From contig CAVYYD010000011.1 in the NCBI GenBank assembly GCA_963772645.1, positions 372,001 through 436,000 on the forward strand: a stretch of DNA of 64,000 bases. Reading direction: 5' to 3'. Shown here piece by piece: positions 35,230-42,863 of this stretch (position 1 is the stretch's first letter; every line of letters begins with the position of its first letter). The translations under genes and the position numbers were made by a program. Below the pieces are notes generated by a model. It was not told where the DNA came from. It did not search any database and worked only from the letters and a program-made list of their open reading frames with translations. The stretch comes from DASSQJ01 sp963772645 (lineage in GTDB: Bacteria > Actinomycetota > Actinomycetes > Actinomycetales > Dermatophilaceae).

Positions 35230-35406
35230 ATGAGCGACCGGGCGGGTGCCGCGGGGGGCGGCGCGATCTACGGACTGGGGATGTTCGGCGCGTGGGTGTG
35301 GTTCTGGCAGCAGGCGGACGTGCTCTGGGAGTACGTCTGGGCCGTGGTCCAGGGCATCTTCTGGCCGGCCTTCATGGTCTACGAGGTGTTCCGGGCCCTG
35401 CAGTGA
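35230..35406 (+). CDS. Small Trp-rich membrane protein (58 aa)
   Basis: GGAGGAG lies just upstream of the ATG. The protein has a Gly/Ala-rich start, then AWVWFWQQADVLWEYVW and a final helix ending in VYEVFRALQ. Six tryptophans in 58 residues is striking. It follows the racemase by about 100 bp and overlaps the 3' end of the convergent galT gene by 35 bp. Possibly a small membrane component; function unknown. Confidence 0.55.
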   Translation: MSDRAGAAGGGAIYGLGMFGAWVWFWQQADVLWEYVWAVVQGIFWPAFMVYEVFRALQ

Positions 35407-36571
35407 GGAACGCGCCCGGGCCCGCGCCCGGGCCCGCGTCCGGGCCGTGGTCGGGGGTCGCCACGGCGCGCAGGCGTGCCGCCACCGCCTCCGGGCTGGC
35501 GTCGTTGACCCACCCGCCGACGCCGCTCTCGGAGCCGGCGAGGTACTTCAGCTTGCCCGGCCCGCGCAGCACCGACATCAGCTGGAGGTGCAGCCGGGAG
35601 ACCTCGCGACCGGTCCCGGCCGGGGCCTGGTGCCACGCCGCGATGTAGGGCAGCGGGATCGGCGACCCGTCCTCGGCCCGGTGGTAGCGGTCGAGCCGGC
35701 GCAGCAGGTCGAGGTACACGTGGGCGAGCTCGTCGCGCTCCTGTCCGTCGAGGGCGACGAGGTCGGGGACGTCCCGATGCGGTGCCAGGTGCACCTCGAG
35801 CGGCCACCGTGCGGCGAACGGGACGTAGGCCGTCCAGTGGGTGCCCTCGTGGACCAGCCGGCGCCCGTCCTTCCGCTCGGCGGCGAGGATGTCGGCACCG
35901 AGCAGCCGCCCGGTCCGGGCGCGGTGCTCGGTGGCCCGCTCGAGGATCTCGCGGGTCCGGGCGGGGATGTACGGGTAGGCGTAGACCTGCCCGTGCGGGT
36001 GGTGCAGGGTGACGCCGATCTCCTGTCCGCGGTTCTCGAAGCAGAACACGTGGGCGACCTCGTCGAGGGCCCCCAGCGCGGCGGTCCGGTCGGCCCAGAC
36101 GTCGATGACGGTCCGCACCCGGGCGGGGCTCAGCGCCGAGAAGGTCGACTCGTGGTCGCTGGTGAAGCAGACGACCTCGGTGCGGCCCACCGCGGGGCGG
36201 TGCAGGAAGCCCTCGGGCGCGGTGACGTCGTCGTCCGCCACCGGGGCGTACGAGGGGAAGCGGTTCTCGAAGACGACGACGTCGTAGTCGGCGTCCGGCA
36301 CCTCCGACGGGACGCTGCCGCGTCCGGTGGGGCACAGCGGGCACTCGTCGCGGGGCGGGAGGAAGGTCCGGTTCATCCGGTGGTCGGCCACGGCGACCCA
36401 GTCGCCGACGAGGGCGTCGTAGCGGATGTGCCCCGCGTGCTCCCGCGGGCCGAGGTCGCGCAGGTCGGCGACGGACCGGGGCGGAGACTCCGGGCGGTCG
36501 TCGAAGTAGATGATCTCCCGCCCGTCGGCGAGCCGGCCGACGGTCCGCCGGACCTCGTGGGTGGTGCTCAT
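35372..36571 (-). CDS. galT: Galactose-1-phosphate uridylyltransferase
   Basis: A 399-aa Leloir enzyme exchanging galactose-1-phosphate with UDP-glucose. The catalytic HPHGQ motif is present in VTLHHPHGQVYAYPYIP, and zinc-binding residues CPLCPTG occur near residue 77. The C-terminal GPDAGPGAGPGAF tail is low in complexity. ATG overlaps the regulator stop by 4 nt. It is the last gene of the GH42-deoR-galT operon. galK and galE are not in the window. Confidence 0.95.
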   Translation of the reverse strand: MSTTHEVRRTVGRLADGREIIYFDDRPESPPRSVADLRDLGPREHAGHIRYDALVGDWVAVADHRMNRTFLPPRDECPLCPTGRGSVPSEVPDADYDVVVFENRFPSYAPVADDDVTAPEGFLHRPAVGRTEVVCFTSDHESTFSALSPARVRTVIDVWADRTAALGALDEVAHVFCFENRGQEIGVTLHHPHGQVYAYPYIPARTREILERATEHRARTGRLLGADILAAERKDGRRLVHEGTHWTAYVPFAARWPLEVHLAPHRDVPDLVALDGQERDELAHVYLDLLRRLDRYHRAEDGSPIPLPYIAAWHQAPAGTGREVSRLHLQLMSVLRGPGKLKYLAGSESGVGGWVNDASPEAVAARLRAVATPDHGPDAGPGAGPGAFLTAGPGTPRRP

Positions 36572-37404
36572 CCGGCATCCTCCTCGGGGACCCGGCGCCC
36601 CCCGCGGGTGCGCCCGGGGGCCGGGGTGCCCGGGTCGGCCAGGAGCAGCTGCTCGACGCTGTCCTCGAGGACGGCCCGGGCCCGCGCGGTGATGCCGGAG
36701 TCGGTGATCAGCGTGTCGACCTCGGTCAGCTTCATGAACGTCGAGAGCCCGACGATGCCGACCTTGGTGTGGTCGGCCAGGACGCACACCGAGCGGCTGG
36801 CCGCGACGAGGGCCCGGTTGGTCTCGGCCTCGACCAGGTTCGGCGTGGTCAGCCCCGCCTCCCGGTCGATGCCGTGCGCGCCCAGGAAGAGCCGGTCGAC
36901 GTGCAGCCCCCGCAGGGCGGTGACGGCGACCGGCCCGACGAGGGCGTCCGAGGGCGTGCGCACCCCGCCGGTGAGCACGACGACGTGGCCGGACTGGGTC
37001 TCGTGCAGCAGCTGGGCGACCGGGACCGAGTTGGTGACGACCGTGAGCTGGGGGACCGACCGGATGGCGCGGGCGAGCTCGTAGGTCGTCGTCCCGGCCG
37101 AGATGCCGATCGTCGCCCCGGGCTGGACGAGACGGGCCGCCAGCGCCGCGATCGCCTGTTTCTCGGCCGTCATCAGGGTCGACTTGGCGCTGAACCCCGG
37201 CTCGTCCGTGGCTCGGGGCACTGCGGCCAGGGCCCCACCGTGGACGCGCTCGAGCAGTCCCTCGGCGTCGAGCTTCTCGATGTCGCGCCGGACCGTCATG
37301 TCCGAGACGCCGAGGCGTTCGACGAGCTCGGAGACACGCGCCGCGCCGGACTCCTCGACGATCGCGAGGATGGCCGCGCGGCGCTGGCTGGCGAGCACGG
37401 TCAT
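36568..37404 (-). CDS. DeoR-family transcriptional regulator of galactoside use
   Basis: A 278-aa regulator with an N-terminal winged helix (RVSELVERLGVSDMTVRRDI) and a DeoRC sugar-phosphate-binding domain (ATIGISAGTTTYELARAI, TEVDTLITDSGI). It probably represses both arms of this locus and responds to a sugar phosphate. It overlaps GH42 (ATGA) and galT. Candidate operators lie between the divergent promoters at 39399-39618. Confidence 0.9.
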   Translation of the reverse strand: MTVLASQRRAAILAIVEESGAARVSELVERLGVSDMTVRRDIEKLDAEGLLERVHGGALAAVPRATDEPGFSAKSTLMTAEKQAIAALAARLVQPGATIGISAGTTTYELARAIRSVPQLTVVTNSVPVAQLLHETQSGHVVVLTGGVRTPSDALVGPVAVTALRGLHVDRLFLGAHGIDREAGLTTPNLVEAETNRALVAASRSVCVLADHTKVGIVGLSTFMKLTEVDTLITDSGITARARAVLEDSVEQLLLADPGTPAPGRTRGGRRVPEEDAG

Positions 37405-39389
37405 CCTTCCCGGACCACGGCGGGGCGCCCCGGCGGGACGAGGAGGGAGGGCCCGACCGCCCGGTCGGCCACGAGGTCGTGACCGGTGACCGTGACCTCG
37501 CACGGCTCATCGGTGTGGTTGAGGACGAACAGCCAGCTCCGCGGGCCGGTGGCCCGCCGGACCACCTCGACCCCCGCGGGGACCCGGGCGACCGGCTCGG
37601 CCCCGGCCTCGGCGGCGAGGTCCCCGAGGAGGGACCCGAGCGTGGCGTCGTCCGGCAGGGTGCCGAGGTACCAGGCACTGCCCGCTCCGACGGCGCGTCG
37701 GGTCACCGCGGGGCGGCCGGCCAGCGGGCCCGCCTCGTAGGTCCGCAGGACCTCGGCGTCGACGACCCGCGCGTCCTCGGTCCAGACCGTGCCCGTGCCG
37801 CCGCCGGAGAGCGGCACCGTCTCGCCGGGACGCAGCGGGAAGAACTCCTCGACCCGGAGGCCGAGCAGCTCGCGGAAGGCGCCGGGGTAGCCCCCGAGCA
37901 GGACGTGGTCGTCGGGGTCGGCGATGCCCGAGAAGTACGTGATGACCACGTGGGCGCCACCCCGCGCGGCCTCGGCGACGGCGGCCGCCTGGGCGTCCGA
38001 GACGAGGTAGAGCGTGGGGACGACGACGACGCGGTAGCCGGAGAGGTCGGCGTCGGGGTGCACGACGTCGCAGGTGATGCCGCGATCGCGCAGCACCCGG
38101 TGCACCGCGTGGGCGGCGTCCGGGTACCTCGCCAGCGAGGACGGCATGCACGGGCCCTCCATGGCCCAGCCGGCCTGGTAGGACCACAGCACCGCGACGT
38201 CGGCCCGGACCGTGGAGCCCCTCAGCTCGCCGAGCCGGCCCGCCACCGCGCCGAGCTCGCAGACCTCACGGAACCGGTCGCTGTCCTCACCGGCGTGCGG
38301 CACCATCGCCGAGTGGTACTTCTCGGAGCCGGCCCGGGACTGCCGCCACTGGAAGAAGCCGAGGTCGTCGGCGCCGCGGGCCACGTGGGTCAGCGAGTCC
38401 ATGAGCGTTCCGCCGGGGCGCTTGGCGGGGTTGACCGGCTGCCAGTTCACGGCGCTCGTCGAGTGCTCCATGAGGAACCACGGGCGGCCGCCGGCGAGGC
38501 CGCGGGTCAGGTCGCCGTGGAAGGACAGCTCGGCCCGCGGGTGGGTCTCGGCGTCGACGAGGTAGTGGTCGGTGCTCACCACGTCCTGGTACGGGGCCCA
38601 CTCGTGGTAGTCGAGGAGCCGGGAGTGGGTCATCGTCATGAAGTTCGTCGTGATCGGTACCGCGGGGCTGTGCCGACGGATCGTCGCGTACTCGGCGCGG
38701 TAGAAGGAGAGCAGGGTGTCCGAGCCGAACCGGTGGTAGTCCAGGACGTGGGTCGGGTTCGGGAACGTCGTCGTGCGGCGCGGGGGCAGGATGTGGTCCC
38801 ACTGCGTGTACCGCTGGCTCCAGAAGGCGGTGCCCCAGGCGTCGTTGAGCCGCTCGAGGTCCCCGTAGCGCTGCTGCGCCCACCGCCGGAACCCGTCGGC
38901 GCAGGTGTCGCAGTAACAGGGCAGGTTGTGGCAGGCGTACTCGTTGGAGACGTGCCACATCGCCAGCGCCGGGTGGTCGGCGTAGCGTCGGGCGACCTGG
39001 TCGGCCAGCGCGAGCGCCAGCTCGCGGTAGACCGGCGAGGAGGGACACCAGGCCTGGCGGCTCCCGGGCCACAGGGTGTGCCCGTCGTGGTCGACCGGCA
39101 GGATCTCCGGGTGCGCGGCCGAGAGCCACGGGGGCGGGGTGGCGGTGGCGGTGGCGAGGTCGACGGCGATGTCGTTCTCGGCGAGCAGGTCCATGACGTC
39201 GTCGAGCCACCCGAACTCGTACCGTCCGGGGGCCGGCTCGAGCCAGGACCAGGCGAAGACCCCAACGGTCACGAAGCCGACGCCGGCCGCGCGCATGAGC
39301 CGGACGTCCTCGTCCCAGACCTCGCGCGGCCACTGTTCGGGGTTGTAGTCGCCGCCGAGGGCGACTCGGTCCTCGGGCCAGGCGCGCAT
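37401..39389 (-). CDS. Beta-galactosidase, GH42
   Basis: A 662-aa GH42 enzyme. The TIM barrel starts VALGGDYNPEQWP; the acid/base Glu is in WHVSNEYACH and the nucleophile Glu in WFLMEHSTSAVNW. A four-Cys zinc cluster follows in CHNLPCYCDTC. The trimerisation domain and a small C-terminal domain are present. There is no signal peptide, so it acts inside the cell on imported galactosides. The ATG at 39389 is 7 nt after a CACACT -10 box (leaderless). First gene of the operon with deoR and galT. Confidence 0.95.
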   Translation of the reverse strand: MRAWPEDRVALGGDYNPEQWPREVWDEDVRLMRAAGVGFVTVGVFAWSWLEPAPGRYEFGWLDDVMDLLAENDIAVDLATATATPPPWLSAAHPEILPVDHDGHTLWPGSRQAWCPSSPVYRELALALADQVARRYADHPALAMWHVSNEYACHNLPCYCDTCADGFRRWAQQRYGDLERLNDAWGTAFWSQRYTQWDHILPPRRTTTFPNPTHVLDYHRFGSDTLLSFYRAEYATIRRHSPAVPITTNFMTMTHSRLLDYHEWAPYQDVVSTDHYLVDAETHPRAELSFHGDLTRGLAGGRPWFLMEHSTSAVNWQPVNPAKRPGGTLMDSLTHVARGADDLGFFQWRQSRAGSEKYHSAMVPHAGEDSDRFREVCELGAVAGRLGELRGSTVRADVAVLWSYQAGWAMEGPCMPSSLARYPDAAHAVHRVLRDRGITCDVVHPDADLSGYRVVVVPTLYLVSDAQAAAVAEAARGGAHVVITYFSGIADPDDHVLLGGYPGAFRELLGLRVEEFFPLRPGETVPLSGGGTGTVWTEDARVVDAEVLRTYEAGPLAGRPAVTRRAVGAGSAWYLGTLPDDATLGSLLGDLAAEAGAEPVARVPAGVEVVRRATGPRSWLFVLNHTDEPCEVTVTGHDLVADRAVGPSLLVPPGRPAVVREG

Positions 39390-39396
39390 AGGGGTC

Positions 39397-39425
39397 AGTG
39401 TGTTGTCGAACCGGACACATGTCAA
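39397..39425 (-). promoter_or_regulatory. Promoter of the GH42-deoR-galT operon (leaderless)
   Basis: TTGACA (39425-39420 on the minus strand), a 17-nt spacer, and CACACT (39402-39397), then 7 nt to the ATG. The divergent promoter uses the same two hexamers and the same spacer length. Confidence 0.7.
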
Positions 39426-39429
39426 CACA
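39399..39429. promoter_or_regulatory. Candidate operator, inverted repeat over the GH42 promoter
   Basis: TGTGTTG (39399-39405) and CAACACA (39423-39429) form a 7-bp inverted repeat spaced 17 nt apart that covers both promoter hexamers. Likely DeoR or other repressor site; unproven. Confidence 0.45.
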
Positions 39430-39549
39430 TTCGAACAGTTCATGTGGGGCGCGAGCCCGGCGCGCACCCGCCCCGCGGCGCATCGGCCGCCGAGCGGGCT
39501 ACGTCGCGAAAGGCTGTGTCACGGTCCGGACACGGCCCTTCGACACCTC

Positions 39550-39578
39550 TTGACACCGGACCCGGGGCGCGACACACT
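39550..39578 (+). promoter_or_regulatory. Promoter of the galactoside ABC importer operon
   Basis: TTGACA (39550-39555), 17 nt, CACACT (39573-39578). Transcription would start about 55-60 nt before the ATG of the binding protein. Confidence 0.65.
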
Positions 39579-39597
39579 CGCCGCACATCCTGTTCGT

Positions 39598-39618
39598 TTC
39601 TGATTGAAAATGTCAGAA
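39598..39618 (+). promoter_or_regulatory. Candidate operator in the importer leader
   Basis: TTCTGA and TCAGAA are a perfect 6-bp inverted repeat spaced by 9 A/T-rich bases, an A/T island in a GC-rich region, between the promoter and the AAAGGAGA ribosome site. Confidence 0.5.
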
Positions 39619-39641
39619 CGGGACCCGTCAAAGGAGACACC

Positions 39642-40985
39642 ATGGCTCGCCCGGCCCCCCGCGACCCCCAGGTCGCGAGCACCGTTCCCGCGTCCTTCCG
39701 AGGCGTCAACCGCCGTTCGCTGCTGCTCGGTGCCGGCGCGCTCATCGGCGTCCCGGCCGCCCTCGCGGCGTGCGGGAGCAACTCCCCGTCCACGAGCAGC
39801 AGCGGCAGCGCCTCGGCGGGCCCGGTGAAGTTCGGGATCAACGAGGCGAAGGGGTCCGGCCCGGCGTACGAGCGCCTCGCGGCGATGGCGGACGCCTACA
39901 CGAAGAAGACCGGCGCCCCGGTGTCGGTCAACGCGGTCGACCACAACACCTTCCAGGAGAGCATCAGCACCTACCTCCAGGGCACCCCGGACGACGTCTT
40001 CACCTGGTTCGCCGGCTACCGGATGGCCCAGTTCGCCCAGGCCGGGCAGATCGCCGACATCAGCGACCTCTGGCCGATCGACGGCCTCGGCGAGGCGTTC
40101 AAGAAGGCCTCGACGGCCGCGGACGGCAAGCAGTACTTCGTACCGGTCAGCTACTACCCGTGGGCCGTCTTCTACCGGAAGTCGGTCTTCGAGAAGAACG
40201 GCTGGACCCCGCCGACGACCCTCGACGAGCTCAACGCGCTGATGAAGGACATGCAGGGCAAGAAGGTCACCCCCTTCGCCTTCGCGGCCAAGGACGCCTG
40301 GGCCCCGATGGGCACCTTCGACATCCTCAACATGCGGATCAACGGCTACGACTTCCACATGGCCCTGACCAAGGGCAAGGAGAAGTGGGACAGCCCCGAG
40401 GTCCGGAAGGTCTTCGAGACCTGGAAGGGTCTGCTGCCCTACCACCAGGCGAACTCCCTCGGCCGGACCTGGCAGGAGGCCGCGACGTCCATGGCCAAGG
40501 GTGAGTGCGGGATGTACCTGCTCGGCACCTTCGTCGTCGACGGCGTGCCGGCCGACGCGCAGAACGACCTCGACTTCTTCACCTACCCCGAGATCGACCC
40601 GAGCATCGGCGCCGACGCCCTCGACGCCCCCATCGACGGGTTCTGCGTCGCGTCGGCGGCCTCCGACATGGAGGCCGGCAAGGCCTACATCAAGTGGCTC
40701 GGCAGCGCCGAGGCCGCGGACGCCGCGAACAACGCCGCCTCGGCCCCGTTCATCGCCGCCAACTCCAACGCGAGCACGGCGAAGTACGGCGAGCTGCAGA
40801 AGAAGTCCGTCGAGGTCGTCCAGAACGCGAAGTCGATCGCGCAGTTCCTCGACCGCGACACCAACGCCGACCTGGCCAACACGGTGATCACCGCGTCCCT
40901 CCAGGACTTCATCAAGAACCCGGACAACATCGACTCGATCACGACGTCGATCCAGCAGCAGGCCGCCTCCATCCTCGGCAGCTGA
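39642..40985 (+). CDS. Sugar ABC transporter substrate-binding lipoprotein
   Basis: A 447-aa CUT1-type binding protein. The signal region has a twin-arginine-like NRRSLLLG and a lipobox ending at Cys44 (ALAAC). The mature part has SISTYLQGTPDDVFTWFAGY, typical of MalE-type proteins. AAAGGAGA lies about 5 nt before the ATG. The neighbouring enzymes suggest galactosides (raffinose-type or galacto-oligosaccharides) as ligand. The ATPase (MsmK/UgpC type) is not in this cluster and is probably shared. Confidence 0.93.
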   Translation: MARPAPRDPQVASTVPASFRGVNRRSLLLGAGALIGVPAALAACGSNSPSTSSSGSASAGPVKFGINEAKGSGPAYERLAAMADAYTKKTGAPVSVNAVDHNTFQESISTYLQGTPDDVFTWFAGYRMAQFAQAGQIADISDLWPIDGLGEAFKKASTAADGKQYFVPVSYYPWAVFYRKSVFEKNGWTPPTTLDELNALMKDMQGKKVTPFAFAAKDAWAPMGTFDILNMRINGYDFHMALTKGKEKWDSPEVRKVFETWKGLLPYHQANSLGRTWQEAATSMAKGECGMYLLGTFVVDGVPADAQNDLDFFTYPEIDPSIGADALDAPIDGFCVASAASDMEAGKAYIKWLGSAEAADAANNAASAPFIAANSNASTAKYGELQKKSVEVVQNAKSIAQFLDRDTNADLANTVITASLQDFIKNPDNIDSITTSIQQQAASILGS

Positions 40986-40998
40986 CCCGGGAGCGACG

Positions 40999-41934
40999 AT
41001 GAGCACAGCAGGCACCGCGCGCCGGGAGCCGGCGGCCACCGAGCAGGGGGAGCCTCGGCGCCGCGCGAGGCGGAGGAGCACCCGGGACCGCCTCGTCGTG
41101 GCGGCCATGATCGTCATCCCGACGATCCTCGTCGTCTGGCTGGTCTGGCTGCCGGCCCTGGCGTCGGTCCTGCTGTCCTTCACCCGGTGGAACGGGTTCC
41201 AGTTCAGCGCCATCCAGTGGGTCGGGACGAAGAACTACACCGACATCGCGACGATCTACCCGCCGTTCTGGCCGGCGATCCAGCACAACCTCATCTGGCT
41301 GGTCTTCCTCTTCGTCCTGCCGACGATCCTCGGCATGTTCCTCGCCGTGGTCCTCGACCGCGAGATGTGGGGCAGCCGCTTCTACCAGACCGCCTTCTAC
41401 CTGCCCGTCGTGCTCTCGCTGGCCCTGGTGGGGTTCATCTGGCAGCTCTTCTACTCCACCGACCAAGGCCTGATCAACGAGGTGTTCGGGACCAAGGTCG
41501 ACTGGTACGGCGACCCCAACGTCAACCTCTGGGCCGTGCTCGTCGCGACCGCGTGGCGGCACACCGGCTACATCATGCTCATCTACCTGGCGGGTCTCAA
41601 GGGCGTCGACGCCTCCCTGCGGGAGGCGGCGGCCGTCGACGGGGCGAGCGAGCGGAAGACGTTCTTCCACGTGATCTTCCCGGTGATGCGCCCGATCAAC
41701 ATGATCGTCGTCGTCATCGTCGTCATCGAGTCGCTGCGGGCCTTCGACCTCGTGTGGATCATCAACAAGGGCCGCAACGGGCTCGAGCTGATCTCGGCCC
41801 TGGTCTCGCAGAACGTCATCGGCGAGGCGACCCGGTACGGGTTCGGGTCCGCCCTGGCCGTCATCATGATGATCATCTCCTCGGTGTTCATCACCATCTA
41901 CCTCCGCGTCGTCTTCCGGGAGGACCGCCGATGA
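40999..41934 (+). CDS. Sugar ABC transporter permease (MalF-like)
   Basis: A 311-aa permease with six membrane helices after a basic cytoplasmic N-terminus (EPRRRARRRSTRDR). The EAA loop, which docks on the ATPase, is GVDASLREAAAVDGASERKT. ATG 13 nt after the binding protein; its stop overlaps the next permease (ATGA). Confidence 0.95.
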   Translation: MSTAGTARREPAATEQGEPRRRARRRSTRDRLVVAAMIVIPTILVVWLVWLPALASVLLSFTRWNGFQFSAIQWVGTKNYTDIATIYPPFWPAIQHNLIWLVFLFVLPTILGMFLAVVLDREMWGSRFYQTAFYLPVVLSLALVGFIWQLFYSTDQGLINEVFGTKVDWYGDPNVNLWAVLVATAWRHTGYIMLIYLAGLKGVDASLREAAAVDGASERKTFFHVIFPVMRPINMIVVVIVVIESLRAFDLVWIINKGRNGLELISALVSQNVIGEATRYGFGSALAVIMMIISSVFITIYLRVVFREDRR

Positions 41935-42863
41935 GCGCCACCACAGCCCCGCCCGTCCCGGCCGAGGAGCGGCCGAGGTCCCTGACCGTGCGCGGCTCCG
42001 GTGGTGGGGTCGTCAACCGCCGCCGCGGCAAGGTCGCGACGGGCATCATGCTCGCCCTCGCCATCGTCTGGCTCTTCCCGCTGCTCTGGGCGCTGTACAA
42101 CTCCTTCCGCGACTACTCCTTCACCCAGACCAACGGCTACCTCTCCCTCGGCGGCTGGACGCTGGACAACTACAAGGAGGCCTGGAGCCGCGGGAACTTC
42201 GGCCTGCACTTCAAGAACTCGCTGTTCATCACGGTGCCGGCGGTCCTGCTGACCCTCTTCCTCGCCTCCCTCGTCGCGTTCGTCCTCGCCCGCTTCTCCT
42301 ACCGGTTCAACCTCACCCTGCTCGGGGTCTTCCTCGCGGCGAACCTGCTGCCACCGCAGGCGCTGCTCATCCCGGTCTTCCGGATGTTCCGGGAGATCCC
42401 GCTGCCGACGTTCCTCAGCAGCAGCGGGTCGATGCTCAACAGCTACTGGGCGCTCATCCTCGTCAACACCGCGTTCCAGCTGGGGTTCTGCACCTTCGTG
42501 CTGAGCAACTACATGAAGACGATCCCGCACGAGATCTACGAGTCCGCCGAGATGGACGGGGCGGGGGTCTGGCGCCAGTACTGGCAGCTGACGATGCCGC
42601 TGGTGCGGCCCGCTCTCGCCGCGCTCGCCACGCTCCAGGTGACGTGGATCTACAACGAGTTCTTCTGGGCGACCGTGCTCCTCTCGCGCGGTGACATGTA
42701 CCCGGTCACCAGCGCGCTGAACAACCTGCGCGGCCAGTTCTTCTCCGACACCAACCTCGTGGCCGCCGGGTCGATCATCGTCGCCCTCCCGGTGCTCGTC
42801 GTCTTCTTCGTCCTGCAGAAGCAGTTCGTCTCCGGCCTGACCCTGGGCTCGACGAAGGGATGA
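41931..42863 (+). CDS. Sugar ABC transporter permease (MalG-like)
   Basis: A 310-aa CUT1 permease. The EAA loop is IPHEIYESAEMDGAGVWRQY and six helices are visible. ATG overlaps the MalF-like gene by 4 nt; its stop overlaps the alpha-galactosidase start (ATGA). Together with the previous two genes it forms the import part of the galactoside operon. Confidence 0.95.
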   Translation: MSATTAPPVPAEERPRSLTVRGSGGGVVNRRRGKVATGIMLALAIVWLFPLLWALYNSFRDYSFTQTNGYLSLGGWTLDNYKEAWSRGNFGLHFKNSLFITVPAVLLTLFLASLVAFVLARFSYRFNLTLLGVFLAANLLPPQALLIPVFRMFREIPLPTFLSSSGSMLNSYWALILVNTAFQLGFCTFVLSNYMKTIPHEIYESAEMDGAGVWRQYWQLTMPLVRPALAALATLQVTWIYNEFFWATVLLSRGDMYPVTSALNNLRGQFFSDTNLVAAGSIIVALPVLVVFFVLQKQFVSGLTLGSTKG

